A program made the position numbers and the translations under genes. This document shows, piece after piece, positions 8,474 through 16,436 of a stretch of 54,846 nucleotides of DNA. The DNA is taken from positions 1 through 54,846 of the forward strand of contig JAMXLF010000064.1 of assembly GCA_024281055.1 (NCBI GenBank), given 5' to 3'. Origin of the DNA: Geobacteraceae bacterium (GTDB lineage Bacteria; Desulfobacterota; Desulfuromonadia; Geobacterales; Geobacteraceae). Positions within the stretch are counted from its first letter, which is position 1, and each line of letters starts with the position of its first letter. Under the pieces are notes generated by a model. That model made no database searches and was not told the origin of the DNA. It saw only the letters and a program-made list of their open reading frames with translations.

Positions 8474-8489
8474 TGGCACTCCGGTTGCA
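8474..8489 (+). promoter_or_regulatory. Sigma-54 promoter for the porin operon
   Basis: TGGCACTCCGGTTGCA is an almost exact -24/-12 element with correct spacing. Transcription would begin near 8499, leaving an unusually long leader of about 295 nt before the porin start at 8795. Confidence 0.85.
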
Positions 8490-8498
8490 CAAGGGAAA

Positions 8499-8651
8499 AC
8501 GCAAACCTTACGGAAAACGCAATGGCCCTCAAGGATCGATTCATAATCGGCCAAGGACCAGTGGAACGGGCTGCAATCCGTTCAACACAGGTGGCATTTC
8601 AAGCTTGGGGCGGAGGGAAGGTGCCTCCTTCAACCACCGCCCATTTTTTTT
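8499..8651 (+). promoter_or_regulatory. Leader RNA ending in an intrinsic terminator (possible attenuator)
   Basis: The leader contains a hairpin GAACGG/CCGTTC (about 8564-8583). It ends in a clear terminator at 8607-8651: GGGCGG (8608-8613) pairs with CCGCCC (8637-8642), GAAGG with CCTTC inside, then eight T. As the terminator lies between promoter and porin, either readthrough is controlled (riboswitch or attenuator) or the ~150-nt RNA is a separate product. I could not assign it to a known riboswitch class. Confidence 0.65.
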
Positions 8652-8708
8652 ATCCGAAAATAACCATAGAACATCGTTTCGACAATGGTGTTGAAAGGAG
8701 GTGTCCAG

Positions 8709-8723
8709 ATGCGGGACTTGTAA
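8709..8723 (+). other. Very short leader ORF with a strong ribosome binding site
   Basis: ATG CGG GAC TTG TAA (Met-Arg-Asp-Leu) follows GAAAGGAGG at a spacing of about 8 nt, after the leader terminator and 70 bp before the porin. The strong Shine-Dalgarno is otherwise unexplained; it could equally serve a GTG at 8701 in another frame. Evidence is limited to the spacing. Confidence 0.3.
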
Positions 8724-8794
8724 CGAAGGTGAAGTAAGGTACCTTTTAATGTGGAAAATAGTTAACGAAAATTTCATGAAGGAGGTTACACGTG

Positions 8795-10030
8795 ATGAAA
8801 AAGGTAAGTATAGGAGGAGTGCTCCTGGCCGTGACGCTTGCCGGGGTCAGCCCCGCCCGGGCAGCATTCGTGATCGGCGGTGAGAATGGATGGTCGCTCA
8901 GTACGGACGGCATTGTGAACGTCTTCGGTGACTACCGGACCACCAGCCAGCTTCCTTCCGGGAACCGCTTTACGAGCTTTCTCGGCAACAATGACCAGAA
9001 TTTCGGTGTTGAAACCGGTCTTCTGCCGTCGGTGTTCGGCTTCACCGTCAAGGCGCCCACGGTCAACGGCATCGACTCGAGCGTGAGGATCGGTATTTAT
9101 CCGAGCATCCAGAACAGCAACCAGGACCACCGGTTCGATACCAACCCCAACATCGACTTCCGCGAGATTTACTACACCGCCAAGGGAAAATACGGCGAGC
9201 TCCTCGCGGGCCGCGCCCTGAATCTCTACCAGGGGAAGAACATCCTGACCGACATGACGCTCCTCACCGTAGGTGTCGTTCCCGGCCCGAACACAACCAC
9301 GACCCTGGGTCATATCGGCTACGGCTATCTCTACACCAACTTCGGTCCCCAGATCCGCTACACCACCCCCGATCTTAACGGGTTCAAGCTCGCCGTGAGC
9401 GTTGGCGAGCCGTACCATGTCAGCGGCGCTACGGCCAAGACCCCCACGCCGCGCGTGGAAACCGAAATCTCCTATGCCACGGTCTTCAGCGGCGGCTCCA
9501 CCTTCCAGGCCTGGGGATCCACTCTTTACCAGACCGCCACCCGCAGCAGCGCGCCCGGCGTGTCCCGCCCCGGCGACCAGAATACATCCGTTGGCGGCGC
9601 GGCCGGTGTCGAAGCCGGCTTCAAAGGGGTCGATCTCCTGGCGTCCGGCTATTACGGCAGTGGACTCGGGATGATCAGCGCCCAGGATGGCGACGAGTTC
9701 GGCTCCTCATCGACCGATGCCGCCGGCAATGAGCGGACCCAGTTCGGCTTCCTCCTCCAGGCGACCTATATGTTGACGCCCGATATCAAGATCGGCGCGA
9801 ACTACGGCCAGAGCCGCCAGCTCGAGAGCGATTACGACAAGAGCCAGCGCGGAGTGGCCGGCGCGTTCAGTCCCATGAAGAAGCAGGAAGCGGCGGTCGG
9901 CATGATCACCTACAACCTGAACAAGTTCATCCAGTTCGTCGGCGAGTACACCTATGCCCAGAATACCTGGCAGGACGGCGCCACGCAGCACTCCAACAGC
10001 ATTTCACTGGGTACGTTGTTCTACTGGTAG
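8795..10030 (+). CDS. Outer-membrane porin
   Basis: An exported beta-barrel protein of about 411 aa. A signal peptide ends near ARA-AFV (residues 20-24). The mature chain has alternating hydrophobic strands and Gly/Asn/Thr turns, and it ends in the aromatic C-terminus (LFYW) used for outer-membrane insertion. The ATG at 8795 (after GTG 8792) follows AAGGAGG. Porins of this general kind let small solutes across the outer membrane. Co-expression with AmiS/UreI and the sigma-54 alcohol regulon suggests uptake of a small organic substrate; the solute is not identifiable. Confidence 0.85.
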   Translation: MKKVSIGGVLLAVTLAGVSPARAAFVIGGENGWSLSTDGIVNVFGDYRTTSQLPSGNRFTSFLGNNDQNFGVETGLLPSVFGFTVKAPTVNGIDSSVRIGIYPSIQNSNQDHRFDTNPNIDFREIYYTAKGKYGELLAGRALNLYQGKNILTDMTLLTVGVVPGPNTTTTLGHIGYGYLYTNFGPQIRYTTPDLNGFKLAVSVGEPYHVSGATAKTPTPRVETEISYATVFSGGSTFQAWGSTLYQTATRSSAPGVSRPGDQNTSVGGAAGVEAGFKGVDLLASGYYGSGLGMISAQDGDEFGSSSTDAAGNERTQFGFLLQATYMLTPDIKIGANYGQSRQLESDYDKSQRGVAGAFSPMKKQEAAVGMITYNLNKFIQFVGEYTYAQNTWQDGATQHSNSISLGTLFYW

Positions 10031-10071
10031 CCAGCTGTCAGCCAACAAATTGATCACCAAGGAGGTGCGTC

Positions 10072-10344
10072 ATGCCAAAATATGTCATCGAGCGGGAACT
10101 TCAGGGTGCGGGGCAGCTGTCCGCCGAGACGCTGCAGGCGATATCGCAGAAGTCGTGCGGCGTCCTGAGCGGGTTGGGTCCCCAAATCCAGTGGGTGCAG
10201 AGCTATGTCACCGATGACAAGATCTACTGCATCTACATTGCGCCTAACAAAGAGATGGTTCTGGAGCATGCCCGGCAGGGGGGCTTCCCCGCCAACAGCG
10301 TTGCCGAGGTTAAAGGGATTATCGATCCTACCACCGCTGAATAG
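10072..10344 (+). CDS. DUF4242 family protein
   Basis: A 90-aa protein resembling DUF4242 (SCO4226-like nickel-binding ferredoxin-fold proteins): MPKYVIEREL start, central QKSCGVL with a Cys, and a VTDDKIYCIYIAP strand. It has a strong AAGGAGGTG ribosome binding site and lies 41 bp after the porin. The family tends to sit beside membrane transport or enzyme genes, and its function is not established. There is no signal peptide, so it is probably cytoplasmic. Confidence 0.8.
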   Translation: MPKYVIERELQGAGQLSAETLQAISQKSCGVLSGLGPQIQWVQSYVTDDKIYCIYIAPNKEMVLEHARQGGFPANSVAEVKGIIDPTTAE

Positions 10345-10419
10345 TACGCTACCCCACCACCTCCCGGGTCCGCCCCGAAGTCGGCCCGGGAGGGGAATTA
10401 AATCATAAGGAGAAAGATC

Positions 10420-10950
10420 ATGACGTTAGCATTGCTTGTTTTGATCAGCATCATGTGGGTTCCGGTCGGTATGTTTTTCCTCGGCTACGGCGAGGCCAAA
10501 AGTACCGGGTTCGTCAGCGCTGTCGTGGGCATACTCGTTGTCATCGGCGCAATCATTCAGGCAGCGGTTTTCAAAGATCCCTTCACCGCCGGGCTCCTTT
10601 TCGTATTCGGCGTCCTTTACCTGCAGACCGGTCATGCCCTTATGACGGGTGTGACGGATCTGCGCACCGTAGGAAACGGTGCTTTGCTCGTCGGCATCGT
10701 ATGTGCCGTGTATGCGTATTTCTTTGCCACCGGCGGCGGCGTGAAGCCCGATGGGAAGACCGTAATCGACGTTGCCCCCTATCTGGCATTCATGAACATT
10801 ACGTTCGTCGTCATTTGCTTTACCGTTACCGGGGTGACCTATGGCAAGCTCAACGCGAAGATTGCCGCGTGGATGTTCATCGTCCTGACCTTCACCTGCC
10901 TTCTCACTCCGGCGTTCGACCTCATGGGATATGGCAAGCTGCCGTTCTAG
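10420..10950 (+). CDS. AmiS/UreI family channel
   Basis: A 176-aa integral membrane protein with about six hydrophobic segments spread over the chain and no soluble domain. Length and the LYLQTGHALM and LAFMNITF segments fit the AmiS/UreI family of proton-gated urea or amide channels. The start follows AAGGAGAAAG. It is part of the porin operon. No amidase or urease gene is in this window, so the physiological solute may be another small neutral molecule. Confidence 0.8.
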   Translation: MTLALLVLISIMWVPVGMFFLGYGEAKSTGFVSAVVGILVVIGAIIQAAVFKDPFTAGLLFVFGVLYLQTGHALMTGVTDLRTVGNGALLVGIVCAVYAYFFATGGGVKPDGKTVIDVAPYLAFMNITFVVICFTVTGVTYGKLNAKIAAWMFIVLTFTCLLTPAFDLMGYGKLPF

Positions 10951-10986
10951 GGTTCTCAGTGTATAATTCATTTACGGAGGAGAGAT

Positions 10987-11268
10987 ATGAGAAATAGAGC
11001 AATTTTGGTGCTGGCAGCAGTAATGATGTCGGCCACAGTTCCGGTCCTTGCCCAGCAGACCAATGAAGAGAAAGTCATCTGCGAGCTCGCGGCCAAGAAT
11101 TGCCTGAACAAGGCGGAAATTCTGCAGAAGAGGGTCAAGAAGCTGAAAGCCGAGATAAAGAAAGGGAACACGAAATACTCGGCGGAAGACATGAAGAAAC
11201 TCGAGCAGAAGCTGAACGAAACCCAGGAGCTGCTCGACAAAATGGAAGGGAAAGCCCCTGCCAAGTGA
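10987..11268 (+). CDS. Small exported coiled-coil protein
   Basis: 93 aa. A signal peptide (cleaved near VLAQ, residue 22) is followed by a charged Lys/Glu-rich helical region, likely a coiled coil. Two Cys eight residues apart (CELAAKNC) lie near the mature N-terminus and could form a disulfide or bind metal. The ribosome binding site is GGAGGAG. It closes the porin operon, with a strong hairpin 49 bp after its stop. I do not recognise a named family. Confidence 0.7.
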   Translation: MRNRAILVLAAVMMSATVPVLAQQTNEEKVICELAAKNCLNKAEILQKRVKKLKAEIKKGNTKYSAEDMKKLEQKLNETQELLDKMEGKAPAK

Positions 11269-11316
11269 GAAGAATAAGTTGCAGTGAAAACTTTCATTGG
11301 GTAGAATTTGCATGAG

Positions 11317-11341
11317 AAGAGGGGCGCGCTGCGCCCCTCTT
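11317..11341 (+). terminator. Hairpin terminator after the porin operon
   Basis: AAGAGGGGCGC and GCGCCCCTCTT form a perfect 11-bp stem with a 3-nt loop. There is no long T tract, only the T pair in the stem, so termination may be partial or the structure may stabilise the mRNA 3' end. Confidence 0.65.
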
Positions 11342-11414
11342 CCGTCATTGACACGAGCGTTCGACAGCCGGCACCAGAGGGGCTGAACCTGCACAGGGGA
11401 CGGAAAGGGAGAAC

Positions 11415-12251
11415 ATGATGCGAGAAAACGGCAAACGGGCTTTGTGGTGGTTCCTGATGATGCTGGTGACGGTCGGGGGGGGAGCGGGTTGCGCCACCGC
11501 GGGCGCCGGCCCCGCAGCCAGAACCTTATGGGAGTCCCGCGAACAGTTCGTGAAGATCGAAAAGCAGGACAAGCCGGCGCAGGGAATTGCGCCTGCCAAC
11601 GCTCACCCGGCGGATGTTCCCGTCGAGCGGCTGCGTGAAATGCTCGCATCGATCGAGGTGCGAGTCGCCGATAAGGACAAGACCGTTCCCCTCTTCTACG
11701 ATGAAGAACTCGATATCCTGAGTGACAAGCTCCATGCCGGGCTTGCCGCGGCCGGCCCCGACGAGGATGTCGCCTTCGCCATCATCGGCCATTATCCCGT
11801 CCTTCTCGGGTTGAAGGAGCGGATGGTGACGACCGGCAGGGTCTTCTGCCGGGACGGACGGCTTGACATCATTTTCGGGGATGTCCACAGGCCGGTGAAG
11901 GACAACGAAGACCGTCGTCTGTATCCGTTTCTGCAAGGCTCGCGGGCGGTGGCCCGACAAGGCGCGTGGGCGCTGACCGCGCGAGCGGGGGGCGAGAGTT
12001 TTGCCATGGAGCGCCCCGACTGGATCACGTTCCCCATCGTGGGTTCCGCGGCTCCCGCGGTTGCTCCGGCAGTCCGCGAAGAAACGGGCAGACCGGCCGT
12101 CCCCTCCGCCGTTTCTCCGGCAAAGCCGGCCGCTACAGCCAGGAAGAGCATCGAAGAGCGGCTCAGGACCCTGAATGACCTGCACGACAAGAAGCTCATC
12201 ACCGACGAGGAGTACCGGACGAAGCGTCAGGAGATACTGAACGAACTTTGA
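11415..12251 (+). CDS. Lipoprotein with C-terminal SHOCT domain
   Basis: 278 aa. The N-terminal hydrophobic segment ends in a lipobox-like GGGAGC (Cys near 26), so it is probably lipid-anchored. The middle (about 60-200) is an unrecognised domain. An Ala/Pro-rich linker leads to a C-terminal SHOCT motif (about 245-278: IEERLRTL..L..KKLITDEEY...), a short two-helix oligomerization element. The start follows AAAGGGAG. It is separated from the porin operon by a hairpin and precedes a monooxygenase-fold gene by 17 bp. The function is unknown. Confidence 0.8.
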   Translation: MMRENGKRALWWFLMMLVTVGGGAGCATAGAGPAARTLWESREQFVKIEKQDKPAQGIAPANAHPADVPVERLREMLASIEVRVADKDKTVPLFYDEELDILSDKLHAGLAAAGPDEDVAFAIIGHYPVLLGLKERMVTTGRVFCRDGRLDIIFGDVHRPVKDNEDRRLYPFLQGSRAVARQGAWALTARAGGESFAMERPDWITFPIVGSAAPAVAPAVREETGRPAVPSAVSPAKPAATARKSIEERLRTLNDLHDKKLITDEEYRTKRQEILNEL

Positions 12252-12268
12252 ATGAAAGGGAGGATTCC

Positions 12269-12568
12269 ATGGCGAACGGCAAAGTGACGGTGGTGGCCAG
12301 GTTCAGGGCAAGGCCGGGGATGGAGGAGGCTGTCAGGAAGGAGCTTCTGGCACTTGTCGCCCCGACCACCCGGGAACGAGGGTGCATCAATTACGATCTG
12401 CACCGGGCGGCCGAGGACAGATCTCTCTTCATGTTCTACGAAAACTGGCGCAGCAGGGATGACTTGGACGAGCACCTGGGGAAACCCCATTTGCAGGCCT
12501 TCCTGGGAAAGGTTGACGAGCTTTTAGCCGAGCCGGTCGATATCTCGTTGTGGGAAATGATCGAGTGA
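12269..12568 (+). CDS. Antibiotic-biosynthesis-monooxygenase (ABM) fold protein
   Basis: A 99-aa ABM/YgiN-like dimeric ferredoxin-fold protein: KVTVVARFRARPGMEEAVR start, an ERGCINYDLHRA strand with Cys near 34, FYENWRSRDDLDEHL, then a HLQAFL helix. Members include quinol monooxygenases and heme-degrading enzymes, and many are uncharacterised. ATG 12269 is chosen for its AGGGAGGA site, and an upstream in-frame ATG at 12248 overlaps the previous gene. A distant relative is at 46990-47328. Confidence 0.85.
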   Translation: MANGKVTVVARFRARPGMEEAVRKELLALVAPTTRERGCINYDLHRAAEDRSLFMFYENWRSRDDLDEHLGKPHLQAFLGKVDELLAEPVDISLWEMIE

Positions 12569-12642
12569 ATCGATTGAAAGTTGGCAGTGCGTTTCTCACG
12601 GTCATGTCACTTCAGTTCAAGGAATGAGAAAGGGTAGAATTC

Positions 12643-12651
12643 TGCTATAAT
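12643..12651 (+). promoter_or_regulatory. Extended -10 promoter for the third alcohol dehydrogenase
   Basis: TGCTATAAT is an extended -10 element (TGnTATAAT) with no good -35. Transcription would start near 12658, about 55 nt before ATG 12714. Unlike the other two dehydrogenases, no sigma-54 element is visible here. Confidence 0.5.
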
Positions 12652-12713
12652 TCAATCCTGCAGATATGGCCAATTGATGCGCAGTCTTGTCCACACGGGA
12701 TGGGGATGGCGCG

Positions 12714-13877
12714 ATGGAAACGAACGAGTTCGCCCTGCGGAAATTCGTTGCCCCCGAGTTCGTCTTCGGTGTCGATGCCCGCAAACTGGCGGGAAGGTAC
12801 GGCAGGAACTTCGGTGCCCGCAAGGTGCTGGTGGTCACTGATCCCGGCGTGATGGCCGCCGGCTGGACCGGTGATGTCCTCGCGAGCCTCCGGGAGGCGG
12901 GCCTGGAGTGCGCCGTCTTCTCCTCGGTCACCAGCAATCCCAAGGCGGACGAAGTCAGGGCCGGGACCAAATTCTACCGGAGGGAGAACTGCAACGCCAT
13001 TGTCGCGGTCGGCGGAGGCAGTCCCATAGACTGCGCCAAGGGTATCGGCATCGGCAGCTCCAGCGGGGCGGACATCCTCTACTGCCAGGGAGTCGACAGG
13101 GTGGACGTGCCTATTCCGCCCCTCATCTGCATCCCCACCACCGCCGGCTCTTCCGCGGACGTTTCCCAGTTCGCCATCATCACCGATCTCCAGCGCAGGG
13201 TGAAGGTTGCCATCATCAGCAAGATGATCGTTCCCGATGTCGCCCTGATCGATCCCCTTACCACGACGACGATGCCGCCCGATCTGACGGCGAACACGGC
13301 CATCGACGCCCTGTGTCATGCCATCGAGGCATTCGTTTCCACGGCCCACTCGCCGATCACCGACCTCTTTGCCCAGAAAGCGATCAGCCTGATCGACTCC
13401 AATCTTCTGCCGACCCTTGAGGCGCCGGACAACAGCAACTTCCGCGGCCGGATGATGCTCGCCAGCCTGGAGGCGGGGCTGGCGTTTTCCAATGCCAGCC
13501 TGGGGATGACCCATGCCATGGCCCACAGCCTGGGGGGAATGCTCGACTCCCCCCACGGCGAGTGCAACGCCCTGCTGCTTCCCCTCGTGATCGACTTCAA
13601 TTTCGACACGGTCCCCGAGCGCTACCGGCTCATCGGCGAGGCGATGGGGCTGGCAACAACGGGGATGTCCCCCGATGAGCTGCGATCGGCCCTGCATTCC
13701 AGGATTGCCAGCCTGCGGGAGATGGCGGGCATCACCCATACCCTGAGCCAGTTGGGGGTTACCGGCAGGGACATTCCCCTGCTCGCCGAAAAGGCGCTTC
13801 TTGATCCGTGCATCTTCACCAATCCGCGTCAGCCCCAAAAGCGGGATATCGAGGCGATCTATGAAAAAGCCCTCTGA
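12714..13877 (+). CDS. Iron-dependent alcohol dehydrogenase
   Basis: The third group III alcohol dehydrogenase of the window, 387 aa and full length. GGGSPIDCAK is at 100-109. Metal ligands D198, H202, H267 and H281 are all present. The ATG at 12714 was chosen over an upstream TTG because the family N-terminus starts with the short hydrophilic lead before FVFG. Its 3' end overlaps the start of a PAS-PP2C phosphatase by 17 bp, so, as with the gene at 6941, a dehydrogenase is coupled to a PAS signalling protein. Confidence 0.95.
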   Translation: METNEFALRKFVAPEFVFGVDARKLAGRYGRNFGARKVLVVTDPGVMAAGWTGDVLASLREAGLECAVFSSVTSNPKADEVRAGTKFYRRENCNAIVAVGGGSPIDCAKGIGIGSSSGADILYCQGVDRVDVPIPPLICIPTTAGSSADVSQFAIITDLQRRVKVAIISKMIVPDVALIDPLTTTTMPPDLTANTAIDALCHAIEAFVSTAHSPITDLFAQKAISLIDSNLLPTLEAPDNSNFRGRMMLASLEAGLAFSNASLGMTHAMAHSLGGMLDSPHGECNALLLPLVIDFNFDTVPERYRLIGEAMGLATTGMSPDELRSALHSRIASLREMAGITHTLSQLGVTGRDIPLLAEKALLDPCIFTNPRQPQKRDIEAIYEKAL

Positions 13878-15093
13878 GCCCCCGAAAACATGGGACGAGG
13901 AGCGGGAGAAGATCATCGGCCTCGGCGAGCGCTCCATGCGCAAGACCTATTATCCCGAGCTCCAGCGGAAACTCGATGAGCTGGAGCGCTTCCGGGCACT
14001 CCTCGACCAGAGCAACGACTGCATATTCCTCCTGAAGATTCCCTCCCTCGCCTTTATCGATGTCAATGAGTCGGCCTGCCGCCAGCTGGGATGCGCCCGG
14101 CAGGGGTTTCTTTCCTTTTCCCTCGAAGATGTCTTTCCTGAAGATGCGGCGACCAGGGTGAGGGAGCTCGTCGCCTTCGGACATGTGGAAGGGAAGGACC
14201 AGGACACGATCACCACCAGCTTGCGCACATGTGCCGGCGGCTGGCTTCCGGTCGAGATGACCATCCGCCTGGTTATCTTCAACAAGGAGATGTACGGCGT
14301 GGCGGTGGCCCGCGACATCACGGAACGAAAACGGGCGGAAAAGGTTCTCCTGGAAAACTCTCTGATACTGCGGGACATGCAGCTGGCCAGGCATATCCAG
14401 CTGTCGCTCCTTCCGGCAGCTCCGCCGGAGCTCCCGGGCGCCGAGCTCACCGGGCTCTGCATTCCTGCCGCCCATGTGGGAGGTGACTATTTCGACTACT
14501 TCCGGCGTGAAGACGGGGCGGTCAACATGGTCATCGCCGATGTCTCGGGACATAGCATCGGCGCGGCCCTGATGATGGTGGAGGCGCGGTCGGTCCTTCG
14601 CGCGCGGGTTCACTTCGTCACGGCCCCCGGGGACATCCTGGCATCGCTGAACGATCTGCTGAACGCGGACCTCAGCCAGTCGGGACTCTTCATCACTCTC
14701 TTCTACGTGCGCTATGACCCTGCTACCCGCATCGTCACCTATGCAAACGGCGGCCATGTCCCGCCGTTGCTCTTTCGGCCATCCGAGGGAGGGTGCCGGC
14801 AACTGGACGCCGAGGGACTCGTCCTCGGGATCAGGGAAGGGATAGTCTTCGAGGAAAAGCAGCTGCGAATGGGGGAGGGGGACGTGCTCCTTCTCTACAC
14901 CGACGGCATCACGGAAACGGAGAGCAGTGCCGGCGAGCTGTTCGGTGTAGAGCGGCTGTGTGCCGTTGTTGCGGCACATGCGGCCGGTTCCCCCCAGGGG
15001 GTGATCGACGCCGTGCTCCGGGAGGTGGCGTCATTCCGGGGGGACACCCCCCAGGCAGACGACGTGGCGATGATCGCCATGAAGGTGGGGTGA
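13861..15093 (+). CDS. PAS-domain PP2C (SpoIIE/RsbU-type) serine phosphatase
   Basis: 410 aa and soluble. An N-terminal helix carries the motif IIGLGERSMRKTYYPELQ (18-35). It is followed by a PAS domain (about 48-160), a linker helix ending near 185, and a SpoIIE/RsbU-type PP2C domain with metal-site motifs GGDYFDY, DVSGHSIGA, TDGITE and DDVAMI. Such proteins dephosphorylate anti-sigma-factor antagonists. No antagonist or anti-sigma kinase gene is adjacent. GAGG lies 6 nt before ATG 13861, inside the dehydrogenase gene. The N-terminal motif is shared with the kinase at 5733-6941, suggesting a common input module. Confidence 0.92.
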   Translation: MKKPSEPPKTWDEEREKIIGLGERSMRKTYYPELQRKLDELERFRALLDQSNDCIFLLKIPSLAFIDVNESACRQLGCARQGFLSFSLEDVFPEDAATRVRELVAFGHVEGKDQDTITTSLRTCAGGWLPVEMTIRLVIFNKEMYGVAVARDITERKRAEKVLLENSLILRDMQLARHIQLSLLPAAPPELPGAELTGLCIPAAHVGGDYFDYFRREDGAVNMVIADVSGHSIGAALMMVEARSVLRARVHFVTAPGDILASLNDLLNADLSQSGLFITLFYVRYDPATRIVTYANGGHVPPLLFRPSEGGCRQLDAEGLVLGIREGIVFEEKQLRMGEGDVLLLYTDGITETESSAGELFGVERLCAVVAAHAAGSPQGVIDAVLREVASFRGDTPQADDVAMIAMKVG

Positions 15094-15103
15094 TGGCGGT
15101 CTT

Positions 15104-15508
15104 TCAGAGGCGGTCGAGGATCTCCGCCAGTTCCTTCGGGAGTTGCGGCCGTCCCTTGGCATTCAGCGCCGTTCCGGTAACCAGGCCCTTCACAACCGGC
15201 TTTCTGTCCGGCAGTCGGTAGATATCCTGGCGGAAACCGATCCGAACTGGCGATATCCGCTCCGGCCGCACCTCGACGACGAAACGGTCGCCGCTGGTGA
15301 GCGAGGTCTTGTAGTCGATCTCCACCCGCGTCACCACCAGGTTGATCCTCTGCGCCGCCAGCGCGGCGAAGTCGATGCCGATCGCCTTCAGGTACTCGTG
15401 GCGCGCGTGCTCCAGATAATTCTGGTAAACGGCGTTGTTCACCACCCCCTGCAGGTCGCACTCGTAGTCACGCACCGCCATTTCCAGCGTAAAACACTCC
15501 TTGTCCAT
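15104..15508 (-). CDS. Acyl-CoA thioesterase (YbgC/4-hydroxybenzoyl-CoA thioesterase type)
   Basis: A 134-aa hotdog-fold protein. The active-site region VRDYECDLQGVVNNAVYQNY (residues 12-31) has the Asp/Asn pattern of YbgC-FadM thioesterases and is followed by EHARHEYL. ATG 15508 sits 9 nt after AGGGGG. It faces the PAS-phosphatase gene convergently with a 10-bp gap. The likely role is hydrolysis of short or aromatic acyl-CoA in the cytoplasm; the substrate is not determined. Confidence 0.88.
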   Translation of the reverse strand: MDKECFTLEMAVRDYECDLQGVVNNAVYQNYLEHARHEYLKAIGIDFAALAAQRINLVVTRVEIDYKTSLTSGDRFVVEVRPERISPVRIGFRQDIYRLPDRKPVVKGLVTGTALNAKGRPQLPKELAEILDRL

Positions 15509-15681
15509 GCTCAAAGCCCCCTTCATATTGCGAACTGAAAGGCCAGTTTAAGTGATTGTTTCCTCGAAAGCAAACGGCAATTACCTCCATGTTCCGGATA
15601 GCAACCGGTTGATCCGCCAGAATTCAATATTTACCAGCAGAAAATGTTTGCTGTGATGTTAGCAATATGTTAACTTAAACT

Positions 15682-15939
15682 ATGTTCTCGATCGAATATT
15701 CGAAAGCCGCCCGAAAAGCACTGAAAGCCATGCCACGCAATACGGCCCGACTCATCATGGAAAAGGTCGAGACGCTGGCAATCGATCCGATGGCACCCAA
15801 CAACAACGTCAGAAAACTTACCAATCATCCGGGTTATCGGCTGCGGATCGGGGATTGGCGTGTCGTTTACCTTGTTCACGAACAGGCCCTCTTGATTGCA
15901 GTGGTCCGAATCGCCGCCAGAGGAGATGTATACCAATGA
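15682..15939 (+). CDS. RelE/ParE-type toxin
   Basis: An 85-aa toxin of the RelE superfamily: FSIEYSKAARKALKAMP, NVRKLTNHPGYRLRIGDWRVVYLV, ending in IAARGDVY, which matches the RelE fold core including the R..GDWRV segment. RelE members cleave mRNA on the ribosome. The stop overlaps the following antitoxin by 4 bp (ATGA). The toxin-first order is typical when the partner has an HTH domain. No clear Shine-Dalgarno is present; GTTA-N9-TAAC upstream may be an operator. Confidence 0.88.
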   Translation: MFSIEYSKAARKALKAMPRNTARLIMEKVETLAIDPMAPNNNVRKLTNHPGYRLRIGDWRVVYLVHEQALLIAVVRIAARGDVYQ

Positions 15940-16310
15940 AAGCACAGATTATCGAAAAAAATGGTCGTCCTGAATTCGCGGTAATTACCTATGCAGACTA
16001 CCGGCATTTCCTGGAACTGCTTGAGGACGAAGCCGATGCGCATACTATCGCTGAATTTCATGAAGCCTATGCCGCCGGTTGTGAGTTTCTTGTGCCGGAT
16101 GACATTATGCGCCGCGAGCTTGCGGGAGAATCATCGATAAAGCTATGGCGTGAACATCGTGGCTTGACGCAACAGGAACTCGCAAAAAGGGCGGGAATCA
16201 GCAAGCCTTATTTGTCGCAAATCGAAACCGGCAAGCGCCAGGGTACAGTCGAGACGCTTTCTGCACTCGCTCGCTCGCTTGATGTTCCACTTGACGTTTT
16301 AACTGATTGA
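15936..16310 (+). CDS. Antitoxin with HTH-Xre domain
   Basis: A 124-aa protein. The N-terminal part (1-60; KNGRPEFAVITYADY) resembles a Phd/YefM-like prevent-host-death segment. The C-terminal half (about 68-124) is an Xre/Cro helix-turn-helix (LTQQELAKRAGISKPYLSQIE). It should neutralise the RelE-type toxin encoded directly upstream and repress the operon. The ATG overlaps the toxin stop by 4 bp. Confidence 0.88.
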   Translation: MKAQIIEKNGRPEFAVITYADYRHFLELLEDEADAHTIAEFHEAYAAGCEFLVPDDIMRRELAGESSIKLWREHRGLTQQELAKRAGISKPYLSQIETGKRQGTVETLSALARSLDVPLDVLTD

Positions 16311-16436
16311 GAACTGAAAAGGATGGTGGCAGCCGCGCCGGCGGGGAATGATGCCTGATTTGGGGGATTGTAATTACTCATCGATTTTAGTATACGTAAC
16401 AAGCGCTGAAGAAAATTCAATGAATCAGGAGGAAAC

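Noticed and set aside
8501-8530. Possible cyclic-dinucleotide (GEMM-I) riboswitch: GCAAACC and ACGCAA as in the consensus
   Set aside because: The intervening helix would be only 2 bp (CC/GG), with no GNRA loop and no receptor or second stem, so the class fold is not supported.
12570-12600. Sigma-54 promoter for the third alcohol dehydrogenase (TTGGCAGTGCG)
   Set aside because: The -24-like half lacks a GC at the -12 position; the extended -10 at 12643 is a better promoter.
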